This document shows, in pieces, positions 9,501-18,255 of a stretch of DNA of 64,000 nt; position 1 is the stretch's first letter, and every line of letters starts with the position of its first letter. The notes under the pieces are model-generated. The model made no database searches, was not told the origin of the DNA, and worked only from the letters and a program-made list of their open reading frames with translations. The stretch is from Asparagopsis taxiformis (taxonomy: Eukaryota > Rhodophyta > Florideophyceae > Bonnemaisoniales > Bonnemaisoniaceae). The stretch is taken from the NCBI GenBank assembly GCA_030407315.1, contig JALQPE010000106.1:1-64000 (forward strand), in the 5' to 3' direction. The position numbers and the translations under genes are program-made.

Positions 9501-11081
9501 GATGGACTCGAGTTCAACCGCGACGCGTCGCTCGATGACGTTCTCGACGAGGAACCGGATTTCCTCGACGAACAGCGCGCTGCTGAAGACGATTCGGCAC
9601 GCGTGCCACCAGCTGACGTTCAGCTCCCCATTACGAGGGACGAGCTTATCGAAGCTCAACGCGAGGACACGTTCTGTCAAACGATACTGACACGACAGTC
9701 CGAGACGCAGGACGCTGCATTCTTCGAAGGCCACGATGGCCTACTCCGACGCCGGAACCCTCACGACGAGGAACGTACACAAATCGTTGTGCCGGCTTCG
9801 TTACGGCCGCGGCTGCTGGAGTTAACGCACCACCACGTCCTCGCTGGACATCCCGGGCAAACACGTATGTACTACACCCTACGGAGGACGTACTACTGGC
9901 CCGCGATGGCCGCCGACATCCACGCAACGGTACGAAACTGCGCGGGATGTGCGAAGAACCGCGTAAAACTTCGCAAACGGACGAACCCGTTACGTTTATT
10001 CCCGGCTACGGAGCCGTTGCGAGACCTATGTATCGACATACTGGGTCCGCTTACGAAGACCACGCGTGGTAACCGATTTATTCTCGTGATAACGGACCGC
10101 TTCACGAAGCTGACTAGAGTCGTACCTCTACGTAATATCGATTCCGCCAACGTGGCGAGTGCGTTCGTCAACGCGTGGGTCTTCTCGTATGGACCCCCAC
10201 GGACGCTCATAAGCGACAACGGAAAGCAGTTCGCTGCTAAGTTCTTCCAGCGCGTTTGCAACGAGATTGGCGTAACGAACGTCTTTACGTCGACGTACCA
10301 CCCCCAAACGAACGGGCAGGTGGAGCGCTACAACAGGACGATCCTGGCGATGCTGCGCAATTACGTGAACGAAAACCAGAACGACTGGGATCGATACGCA
10401 TCGGCGTTAACGTTTGCGTACAACACGCATGTGCATTCGAGCACGGGCACGACGCCCTTCGATTTGATTCTCACGAATCCACCGCCACCGTTGGCGCTAC
10501 ACACGTCGGTAACGAACCGCGAACTACCCGACGGGGGAGGGCGAGCCACTTACGTTCGTGAGCTCGCCACAACGATGGATAACGCGTATCGAACGCTGAA
10601 GGCCGCGCAGGCACGTTATAAACGAAATTTCGACAAGCGAGTCCGTGTCTCGAATCGAAACATCCGCGCGGGAGAATACGTATTCATCGACCCGACGGAC
10701 GGGACCACGAAGGGCACGAAGCTCGGCAACCACGCGTTGGGACCGTTCCGCGTACTACGTAACGACGTACGAACGTTCGTCATCCAACGAGGAGACGTAG
10801 TTGAACGTGTCAACTCGGACCGCGTTGCGTACGCGCCAACGCCGGCGAACGCGCCCCCGCCGGAGCCATACGATGCCACCGAGGCAGACCTCGACAAGAA
10901 CCGCGACGGTCCGGCGTACGTAGTAGACGACCTACTCAACCACCGCGTGAACGAGGACGGAACGTTAGACTTCCTCGTGAAGTGGGTCGGGTATCGTAAC
11001 CCTACGTGGGAGCCCCGCCGGAACGTATCTGAAGAGAGCGTCTCTCGATACTTCGCACGCGTGCGACGAGCAACAACGTGA
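6492..11081 (+). CDS. pol: Pol polyprotein of Gypsy-A copy 1 (PR-RT-RH-IN-chromodomain)
   Basis: About 1529 residues without interruption. Protease: DTCSG near residue 181, a DTxS variant of the retropepsin active site. Reverse transcriptase: FCVDYRRLNAKT, then the YLDD catalytic box near 662. RNase H: DTDASAYQL near 812, with YRPGRVHQVPDALSR at its end. Integrase: H-x-H...C-x2-C zinc finger (HHHVLAGHPGQ, NCAGCAKNR) near 1113-1155 and the D,D,E residues in DILGPL, ISDNGKQF and NGQVERYNR. Residues about 1475-1522 form a chromodomain with the aromatic motif FLVKWVGY and PTWEP, which marks chromoviruses and may direct integration to modified chromatin. The first codon shown is GTG; expression is expected by frameshift from gag. 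Domain order with IN after RH is diagnostic of Ty3/gypsy. Confidence 0.94.
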   Translation: MGSRRRRVERPRAGKRPGDVGHEPPTSPEPLRERGTTDVDDWSSAGSPMNESYVKLTAAKANSSHTTPDVGEETKSDGTNEPHTKRKPRRRARRATRKHDASEREKAKHAAYTKRVDAKEAIRAHTMKRRTASEDVDRAPVRTEPLVLDGHTCLLASKHYIVSGTIGLDLNVMRAITIAMDTCSGYNLIRTSLLPYDWVDRCLRDEELPKLGDANGRRLPIEGAILLRVRLGNSLFRVKFFVANTLAVPVIMGTSFMSKHVDAIRCRAQTIDLHRGDTIPIIAEGDTKTPYEEGEETNPNVEPPKRRERNAASNRPSRTFSVRLTKYTRVPAMSQRTVNVTTDATGLVFLEPKASVQFRHGLRIANGVVDVGPRETFSIIVSNFTKKDRELPKGATIAYAVRSPLGIVPLKREGGEALAKVLNLPLVDATTRTNTNGLGDETPDPLVNEKGNDPATDWQSTIDLSHLDDEDLRKRINEMLATHSSMWTSGRLGEINATEHRIELEPGTRPIRSMPYRQGPALRTIAEEQITKMLNEGVIEPASSEWASPIVLVPKKDGSLRFCVDYRRLNAKTIADSYPLPRMEDCLDSLGDAAIFTTLDCNAGYWQVPVSAEDRDKTTFTSFMGTYRYVRMPFGLRSAPATFQRTLDIILSGVRWQSCLVYLDDVIVFSKDLESHLGHVDQVLSLLRAAGVTLKLTKCSFFQPRVDYLGHVITPGKLHVAARNKEAFRTATFPRDKTQCRSFLGAANVYRRFVKAYAEIARPLNTMLKKDASPDWTNPTDAQTNAFETLKTILVSPPVLHLPKAGRPFMIDTDASAYQLGATLLQQQNEDKPNEWVPIGYWSKTLNETERGYSATERECYSVVWAITSLRPYVEGQRFTVRTDHEALRWLMTLTDASGRLLRWRLRVAEFDFEVTYRPGRVHQVPDALSRVISTYDDGRPVDDDVPSYGDAVLVTTRSRRQPTRNGQGRTTSIRKKATNARGHDDPSNETRDERTPAATAGNDGLEFNRDASLDDVLDEEPDFLDEQRAAEDDSARVPPADVQLPITRDELIEAQREDTFCQTILTRQSETQDAAFFEGHDGLLRRRNPHDEERTQIVVPASLRPRLLELTHHHVLAGHPGQTRMYYTLRRTYYWPAMAADIHATVRNCAGCAKNRVKLRKRTNPLRLFPATEPLRDLCIDILGPLTKTTRGNRFILVITDRFTKLTRVVPLRNIDSANVASAFVNAWVFSYGPPRTLISDNGKQFAAKFFQRVCNEIGVTNVFTSTYHPQTNGQVERYNRTILAMLRNYVNENQNDWDRYASALTFAYNTHVHSSTGTTPFDLILTNPPPPLALHTSVTNRELPDGGGRATYVRELATTMDNAYRTLKAAQARYKRNFDKRVRVSNRNIRAGEYVFIDPTDGTTKGTKLGNHALGPFRVLRNDVRTFVIQRGDVVERVNSDRVAYAPTPANAPPPEPYDATEADLDKNRDGPAYVVDDLLNHRVNEDGTLDFLVKWVGYRNPTWEPRRNVSEESVSRYFARVRRATT

Positions 11082-13456
11082 AAGGCCACGACGGTCCCCG
11101 AAAACGCACACGAGCGTCGGGTTAAGCGCACGCGTGCGCGACGTTGCACGATGCAACAAACGAAGGCGACGAGCCGCACGAACGAGAAGCGAAGGCACAA
11201 CGAGTGGCCGGGACGTCCACCCTTGCGTTGGGGGGGGCGCGATGCGTGCTAGAGCCGTCGCTCTTTTCGTTTTCGACACCATACGTTGGTGGAGGCACGA
11301 GCGCCAACGAAAGATTGGACGACGAGTCCACGCGCGGACGATTCACACGATGTGAAGAGCCACGACTGGCTCGACAGTGTTGACCGCCCCACGGGCAAAG
11401 GTGACGACACCACGGGCCACGGACGGACAACACGTCAGATTTTTCGCGCGAAAAATTATACTTGGGCCAGCGGGCCATGGACGCACGGTACGAAAAATCG
11501 GGCCGATTACAGTGCGCTAATCCGGCCAAATCTCGGGACACGCGTGCCCCGAAAATTTCGTAATTTTGGCATGTCACGTGAGCCATCGTACGTCCCCGTG
11601 GACAGCCGCTGACAACGAGTCGCATCGACCAACGAGGTCAACGCCAAACAGCTCGCGAGCTAACGGCAACGTGATGCCGGAAGGCGGAGAAACGACGTAG
11701 GACGGACGCGTCCCCAACGAAGATGGCAACGGCCTCACTACGAAACTCCACGCACGAAGCGGAACGAAGCTATACGTTAGCCGACGAATTAGACCAACGG
11801 GTCTCAGCGCACGAAGCGCGCGAATAAAGCGTGCGAACGACGAGCCAACGAGGCCGCGACAACGGACGGCGAACCGTATCGCCATCGTGTGGCACGATGC
11901 CGAACACGGCAGCCACGTACGGCAACCACGGAACGACACAACGGTGTCCTGCCACACGGGCATAACGAATGACACGCGAAAGCGAAAAGCCCGCCGGCTA
12001 GTCGAAACGCACGAGCAAACCCGAAAGGGGTTGACCACGTACGGTCACGAAGACGAAGACGCACACGTCCGCGTCATAACCGTAAAAGCTAACGAAGCTG
12101 CAACCTCGTACGCATTCGAAGGCGCACGCGCCACCGGCCACGTCGGTCAGGAGACGAGCGAGGTACGCGGACGTCGTAACGATAACGACGTACCTCAACG
12201 GGTCGAACGCACGAAACGAAATACGAATACGCGACGGCGTACAAGCTGGTAGCCAACGTAAACGGCACAGCTGAAGGCAACGTCTGCCGACGAACCTGGC
12301 TCACGTAACAGCCTCAAACGCCCGCGGGCGTGCGAAACGACTTCGTCAATCGCGTCCCCGTCGGGTTCGCAAGTCGAATAAACGAAATTACGCAACGGCG
12401 TAGAGGGCGAGCATTACGTATGCCCAGGTGCACGTCGCACCACATAACGGATGAGCTAACGAAACGCTCCTCGGACGCCGCGGCGAACGACGCCACCACG
12501 CGAAGCGGACTAGCGCAACGGTTGCGCCACCGGCTAACGTGAAGCCGCGGGAACGTGAAGCGCGACGGCGCTAATGACGTCAATGGCTATACGAAAAGCC
12601 AAGCCCGCCGGCCACCACGTCGTCAGCGAAACCGCAACGTACTGCGACGAATTGCTGCGTACACGCCACGGCGTAGAACGTCAAACCGACTCACGTGCGA
12701 GTCGGTCTGACGTTCGATGAAATTTTCACCTAGCTCATCGGAGCAAATTAAAATTAGCACCGACGTGCTACGCGCTAAAGAGCTCGAACGCTCAACGAAA
12801 TTCGACACCCGACGGGGTTATCCGGACGAGAAACGACGGCGGAAACGATTTCTGAGTTAGTTACTAAATGATACGCACGCCAACGGGCTCTACGGTCGAG
12901 GTTAACGTACCACTCGCAGTGAAAAGCCGCCGCTACGCGCCGCCGCTTTGCCGAATAGTTACGTGTGTTACGAACCTGCCAACGGGCACGCGCCGTCGCG
13001 AACGCGAAAGACGAGCTGCGTAAGCTCTACGACACCCAACGGGGTAGACGCCACAACAAAAAAAATTGTGGGGAGGGGCTTAACGCTAACCCCTCCCCCG
13101 CTGCAGACGACCTGCCAACACGTATTACGAAGCTCAACGGAGCCATGCGATTACGCAAAGAAACAAACGAAAGTTTACGAAGCAGCTCGATGCTAAAAGC
13201 CTACGAGGCCTACGACTAACCACGGAACGACGCCAACGGGCGGGCCGCGATGATTACGAAGAGTCGGAGCGCACGCGCGCGCTCCGGCGCCGTGGCGAAC
13301 CGATCAGCCAACCGGGCCGCGTACGTTTAAACGAGATTTTTTCGGGACAACTGCCACGTCCGCAGTTGTACCCGAAAAGGCGCCACGGCCCCGTGTCTCA
13401 GGCGCGTCCTGACGGGCCTCGCGTGGCCGGGACGTCCACGTGTGGGGGTGGGGCTG
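11082..13456 (+). other. Long 3' non-coding region of Gypsy-A copy 1
   Basis: 2.4 kb between pol and the 3' LTR without a supported gene. It is rich in AACG/CGTT words, and its frames differ between the two copies. The 17-mer GTGGCCGGGACGTCCAC occurs at 11204-11220 and again at 13423-13439, just upstream of the LTR. GTGTGGGGGTGGGG at 13440-13453 is the probable polypurine tract. Compared with copy 2 this copy has about 190 extra bases around 12010-12220 and lacks a duplication of about 346 bp. Confidence 0.7.
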
Positions 13457-14115
13457 TGTAGTATACGTGGCAGTTCCGAAATTGCCAATATTTACGTTTT
13501 CCGCGGAATTCGAATTTCGGCGGACACGACCGGCTACAGCAATGCACGAACATTGCTGGCGCATGCGCGCGCGCAACCGGCACACGTGTGCAACGAACGT
13601 ACTGGCAACGGCCAACGGACCAACGGGTCCCTACGTGTGACCCACAAGGTCCTTTCCCATTCGGGGACGTTACGAACAGTGTTTACACTGTAAAGCGATG
13701 CCATCGTGGCCATATAGGTATTGGCATCGTGCCGGGAGGGAAAGGGGACAAGAAAACGATCGAGCAACGGCTCTAGTCTACGACTGACTTCTACGTTTTA
13801 CGTTTACGTTCTGCCTAACGAGGCTTCGTCTCCGTCGAGCTGCGTACTCCCTACCCATCGCCGCACGTAAGGCTGATTGCGTGTAGTGCCTCCGGGCTTG
13901 GTTGAGAGCGCCTCCGGTGACGTACCACCTCGTTTGCTAACGTAATCCTCGCGTGGATTGTTGCGTCGTGACGCTCGTGTCTACTCGCTAACCATTCTAC
14001 CTTCTACCGTTCTAACAATACAGTCAAACACCAGCGGGTGGACTGCTCGTTTCGTTTCGTAAGGATAGCGTGTCCGTAGCTCGTACCAGCTATCTAGAAC
14101 TAACGTTGTTCCACA
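13457..14115 (+). repeat. 3' LTR of Gypsy-A copy 1 (659 bp)
   Basis: Starts TGTAGTATACG and ends TTCCACA; same length as both LTRs of copy 2. The host reading frame resumes at 14116. Confidence 0.92.
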
Positions 14116-17086
14116 GGGACCCTGGACACACCCAAATAGGGAATGTGTCATCTCCGCTGGCAATAACAAAGTAACCTGGAAGTTGATCTTTGCGCTTGCG
14201 AGGAGGAACAGGGAAATCATTGTGTGGGACCTGCCGAGGACAGCCCTTTCCCGTTATCAGAAACCGTCCCCCAGATGCCGGCATGACAAGTTTTTCTCCC
14301 GGCAAGCCGCAATCTTCCAGCCCTATCAACCGGACAAGTATTCCCAACCACACATCCAGCAGGGCTCGCCGCGTCACAAACTTGAACCGGTCGATATGCA
14401 TCTCGTCATTCTCGGCATAGTCAACCAGGCAGTGGCGCGTAGACGTGAAGCGAGCCCTCCCCTCATTCCGATTCTTCTCATCTGTATCATCATCCCCTGT
14501 ATTGACAATGGGACTCCACAGCTGCCGGTTTCCAGGGTCCTTGTGCACCTCCTCCCCCTCCCACGTTCCCAAAAAGTACCGAAACAATTCCTGGATAGGA
14601 ATTTGTTCCATGGGACCCAAGTCGAATGGTAACTTGTCCGAAGTATCGAGGTAGTTTGCATCCGCGAAATTTTCCATCACCGTATACCCTCGCTCGTTGA
14701 TTTCCGTTCGGCAATTGTGGAAGTACGCCATACCAGTGCCGGCCTCATACGAATCCTTCCAGCTTGTAGACATTCGCGCAACCTGGGCGAAGTCCAGCCT
14801 CGAGGGTAGAAACGTCGATGTAGGCTCACACATCGCCTTGGCAGCCATCTTCCACGCTGCGAAAAACATCGGATAGATGGTGTCGATCTCGAAAACAAGA
14901 TGACGAGCCCGATGTTGTTCCGGAATATGCAGCCCCTCAAACACAGGGTCCATCGCCACTTGCTTCAAATACCTCACCTCTCTGCCCTCCTCATCGATTT
15001 CCACACTCTCCAATAACAACCTGAGCTCAATCGGGGGCAGACAGCCAACCCTCACCGATGCGATGACGTCCGCGGGACGCTGCGCCAGATGATGCCCTTC
15101 GGCTCGGTCTTTGACTTCGAAATCGTCAGGAAGAGATGGCATACAGTCGTCGAACAGGAGGTCGTGTTCAGAAGGAGAGTCACGAACGATGTAACCGTCT
15201 TCATCGACTTCCACTCCTTCCGGAACAGTGAATGTAATTGTCACTTCGCGGACTCCCTTGCTTTCGACTTGGCCCTCGTCTGCACCGTTTTTGTCTTCCT
15301 CGTCCGAAGCGGTATGGACAGATTCTTGGTTAGAGGGAGTCGCACCAGCACGTTGGTTATCTTGGGGGACAATCTCAACGGCAGAATCGGGGGAACGGGC
15401 GGAGTCTTCGTCAACCTCATCACCGGAAGCAGTGGCTTGTTGTTGATCGGTGGGTTTATCAACAACGGCCTGCTCTTCTTCCCCGGCGGATTGTTGTACC
15501 ACAACCGGCTCTTCTTCCTCGAGGCGTGTGCTTCCCGTCGAGCGAAGTTGCTGTGAACGGCGGCGGGTGCCATGCGAAGCAGGCTCATGTTCGACGTTTC
15601 GCTGCTTCTTGTGAGTGAGTCTCACATTGGCAGCAGAAGGGCGGCGTTTGCGTCGAGCCTTAGTCTTCTTCTTCAATGTCGGATTGAAAAACTCTTTCAA
15701 GTTGGTTTCCAAATCCTGTAAACGCGTGGTTCTCCGTCGCATTCGAACCTCACTGCTCCGGTCGTCCCCTCTATACATTGCAATGGCATTGGTGAGATGC
15801 CATTGCAACTCCTTCGGCTGCTTAACCGACCCAATTGCCATCTCTGTGCCCAGAAATGACTTGTGCATAATACTCTTTGAGCGCCCATACGCAGCGTACA
15901 GAGAATTTGCTATTGCAGTCACGCGACGGACGTATGTATAGAAGTCGTTCACGTCAAAGCGTCCATCCGGACGTCCACCATGGGCAGGGTTCAAGTACTC
16001 CGAAAGACCACGCAAGACGAAGACAAAGTTTTCTTCCAGCAACTCGCGCACTATCTTGTGGTCCAGGTGCGTTATCCCAATCTCGTTGCGGCGCTCGGAA
16101 TTTTTCAGCTCACGCAACACGTCGTCGAGAACAGGATGCTTCAGCGTTGCTATAGCCAAACGCGTCCACCGCCGGGCCGTGTTCGTTGAATTCATCATCC
16201 CCATGAACTGCGCCTCGAACAATGTTCGGATGACATCAGACTCACGCAAGTCGCCAGCGTTTTCCACGTTATTTGCAACAGCAATCGTACGGATGAACTG
16301 CTGGATGGACGACAAGATTCGAACCAGGGAGCGCTCCGTCAGTTGCGTCCCAGTCGTATGGTTCGACTCTGCACTCTTGTGGATGATCTCATGAGGCTGA
16401 AGATCACTGTTGTCCTTGCGGCGAAGGTAGTACACATCCAGAGGCTGAGTAACCCAGCGCAAGCGGTTTGCGTCCTGTGGTAGCTTGGTTCTGTGCATAC
16501 GGGTGAGGCGCGTGAAGTCCTCCGCAATGCTATGCATAGCATTGAGACGATGCAGTCCGTCGATCACGGTCACGTTCGCATTGGCATGGAATTTGCCATT
16601 CTGGAACAGACGCGTGTCGGCGGACAGATGCGTGTTCTGCGACCTCAGCACCGTCACAGTGATACTCGAAGAGCTCACATACCCCACCGCCAACATATTG
16701 TTGCGCAGGTCCTCCACGTGGTCTTCTTTCACATCGCGAAGGGTCACGGCCGGTTCCACTAGCTGCCTCACCAACACAGTCGCTCCTTACCCGACGTAAT
16801 CCGACGTCACAAACTTCGGCACCTTAATTTACGTCCCCTACTGCTCACGAATGCTTTCCGCCACCTCCGGTTCGTCGTCCACCTTGGTTACGTCCTGCGT
16901 AGTAGCTTCGGTGACGTTGGAGCGAGCAGGGTGCTTCGTGCCTCCAGAGCGAGCAGGGCGCTTCGTGCCTCCCGAAACGGGGATGGAGCGTGCTGGATGC
17001 TTCGTACCCCCCGAACCAGTGATTTCGCCTGCTGGACCGGTACTGGGCATCCGTCCCGAGCTGGCCTGGTTCGTCGCTGCCTTCAA
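14116..17086 (-). pseudogene. ParB/DGxHR-like plus 2OG-dioxygenase-like fusion gene, C-terminus cut by Gypsy-A
   Basis: The main frame runs from 16777 down to 14116 and then reads into the LTR, adding a few LTR-encoded residues before a stop at 14090. N-terminal part: VIDGLHRLNA at residues about 71-80 matches the signature of ParB/sulfiredoxin-fold and DGQHR-type domains. The middle holds a basic stretch (KKKTKARRKRRP) and a long acidic, low-complexity linker. The C-terminal part ends with RFLITG...PHND (H852, D854) followed by PGYFVIASG and a WVCPGS motif, which resembles the HxD and following strands of 2OG-Fe(II) oxygenases; the distal iron-binding His and 2OG-binding Arg would lie beyond the LTR and are missing. 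No ATG opens this frame. Splicing a GTGAGC...AAGGAG intron (16783-16848) joins it to an upstream frame (16849-17086 and beyond) with three GGTK(H/R)PARS repeats; the true start was not found. The function is unknown; a role on chromatin or modified DNA is only suggested by the domains. Confidence 0.65.
16783..16848 (-). other. Probable 66-nt intron in the ParB-like gene
   Basis: On the minus strand the segment begins GTGAGC and ends AAGGAG. Removing it keeps frame between the repeat-containing upstream exon and the ParB-like exon, and skips the stop codons on both sides. Other acceptors nearby give stops or the wrong frame. Confidence 0.45.
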
Positions 17087-17430
17087 GTTTGACGCTGCAG
17101 CAGGGGTACGAACTTCGTAAATTAGTAGTAGTTTGGTGCCCCAGCTCGAGTTTGTCTTTTCACTATTCGCAACGGTTCAACTGCCAGGTGTACCAGTTCA
17201 GACTTGTTGACACCTTCCTCTGCTGGTAAGGAGACGGTACGTGAGGAAGATGGGGGCTCATCGCCATGCTTGCTTTACGTGTTCTGCGGAACAGCAGACA
17301 TAAGTCTTATGTTTTTGGAAACGTTTCGATGGGTGCAAAAAGAAGATGGGTAGTGGTACCAGCCTCAACGTAATTGTAGAGGCAAATTGATACGCAAAGC
17401 GGAAATTACAGTTGTAAACTACACCCTACT
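17087..17430. other. Host spacer left of Gypsy-B
   Basis: The minus-strand frame of the ParB-like gene stays open to about 17200 without an ATG. The rest shows no feature. The last five bases, ctact (17426-17430), are the target duplication of Gypsy-B, so this spacer was once joined to the sequence at 52228. Confidence 0.6.
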
Positions 17431-17770
17431 TGTTGCCCCTTCTCTGGTCGCCGTGGCGGTCGGCGCACGCGGTAGTTGTTTTTCTTCCGTTCCTCTCCAA
17501 AACAAGCGAATTGCCGGATTTTTAATCTACCCTCTTTTCTATTTTGACGAGTTTTCTCGTCCTCTTATAGCCTTCCAGACTAATATCTACTGTATCCTTC
17601 TAACGATGACCTCAGATACTGACCTCAGCTTCCATTGTCCTTCAGTAGCCGTATAATCATCACATAGGATCATGCATTCAATAAACTAACTAAAATGCCC
17701 ATTCTGTAAAGTTGCTTCCAACCACTGCAATTTCTCTATTTCCCCATACTGCATTAGTCTCACATTAACA
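17431..17770 (-). repeat. 3' LTR of Gypsy-B (340 bp)
   Basis: Reads TGTTGCCCC...CATTAACA on the plus strand. It contains a small hairpin GACGAG-TTTT-CTCGTC near 17545. It matches the right LTR with scattered substitutions. Confidence 0.88.
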
Positions 17771-18255
17771 CGATCCCCTCCTCAGCCGACAGTCCCGGGG
17801 TGTCTCTCTCAATTACCTCGATTTCCTTCCTTGGCGATGCATTCAATGAACCAAAATGGTATTCATTGAGGTTTCTGGTTCGATGCTAGCCAATGCTCGA
17901 CGAAATGTTAGCCTCAAGCGGCTGGATTGGTGATGTGAAATTAACATCAATTGTAAATGTTATCCTCCTCAGTTGACCACCGCTAGGTGTATTGAGGGTT
18001 GTACAGAGCATTCGATGCTCTAGAGTACGTGGCAGGGGTGTCCAGGTAAAGCTGTAACCTCCCGCCGAAGAGGGTAATTTCACAATCCAAGTTCCAGTTC
18101 TGCGGCAACGGTGCAACCGGGGGGATAACGGGTCTTAGCAGGATTCTAATAGCAGTTTCCGGAGTAGCGAAGAGCTATTTTGCATCAGTTTTCAGTAACG
18201 GCACTGAACGATAACAATAGATTCTATGAAGTACACTTAAGGCGTGACGCATTAT

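Larger units (their letters stand above)
3657..14115 (+). mobile_element. Ty3/gypsy chromovirus, Gypsy-A copy 1 (5' LTR truncated)
   Basis: The order is LTR, gag, pol (PR-RT-RH-IN-chromodomain), long 3' region, LTR. Comparison with copy 2 (39388-50261), whose ends are fixed by a target duplication, shows the full LTR is 659 bp. Here the 3' LTR is complete (13457-14115) and the 5' LTR keeps only its last 394 bp. The base after the 3' LTR lies inside a host reading frame; the matching target duplication and the rest of that host gene are not found left of 3657, so the left side was lost or rearranged after insertion, or the assembly is wrong there. gag and pol are both uninterrupted, so this copy keeps the better coding capacity of the two. 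Confidence 0.93.
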
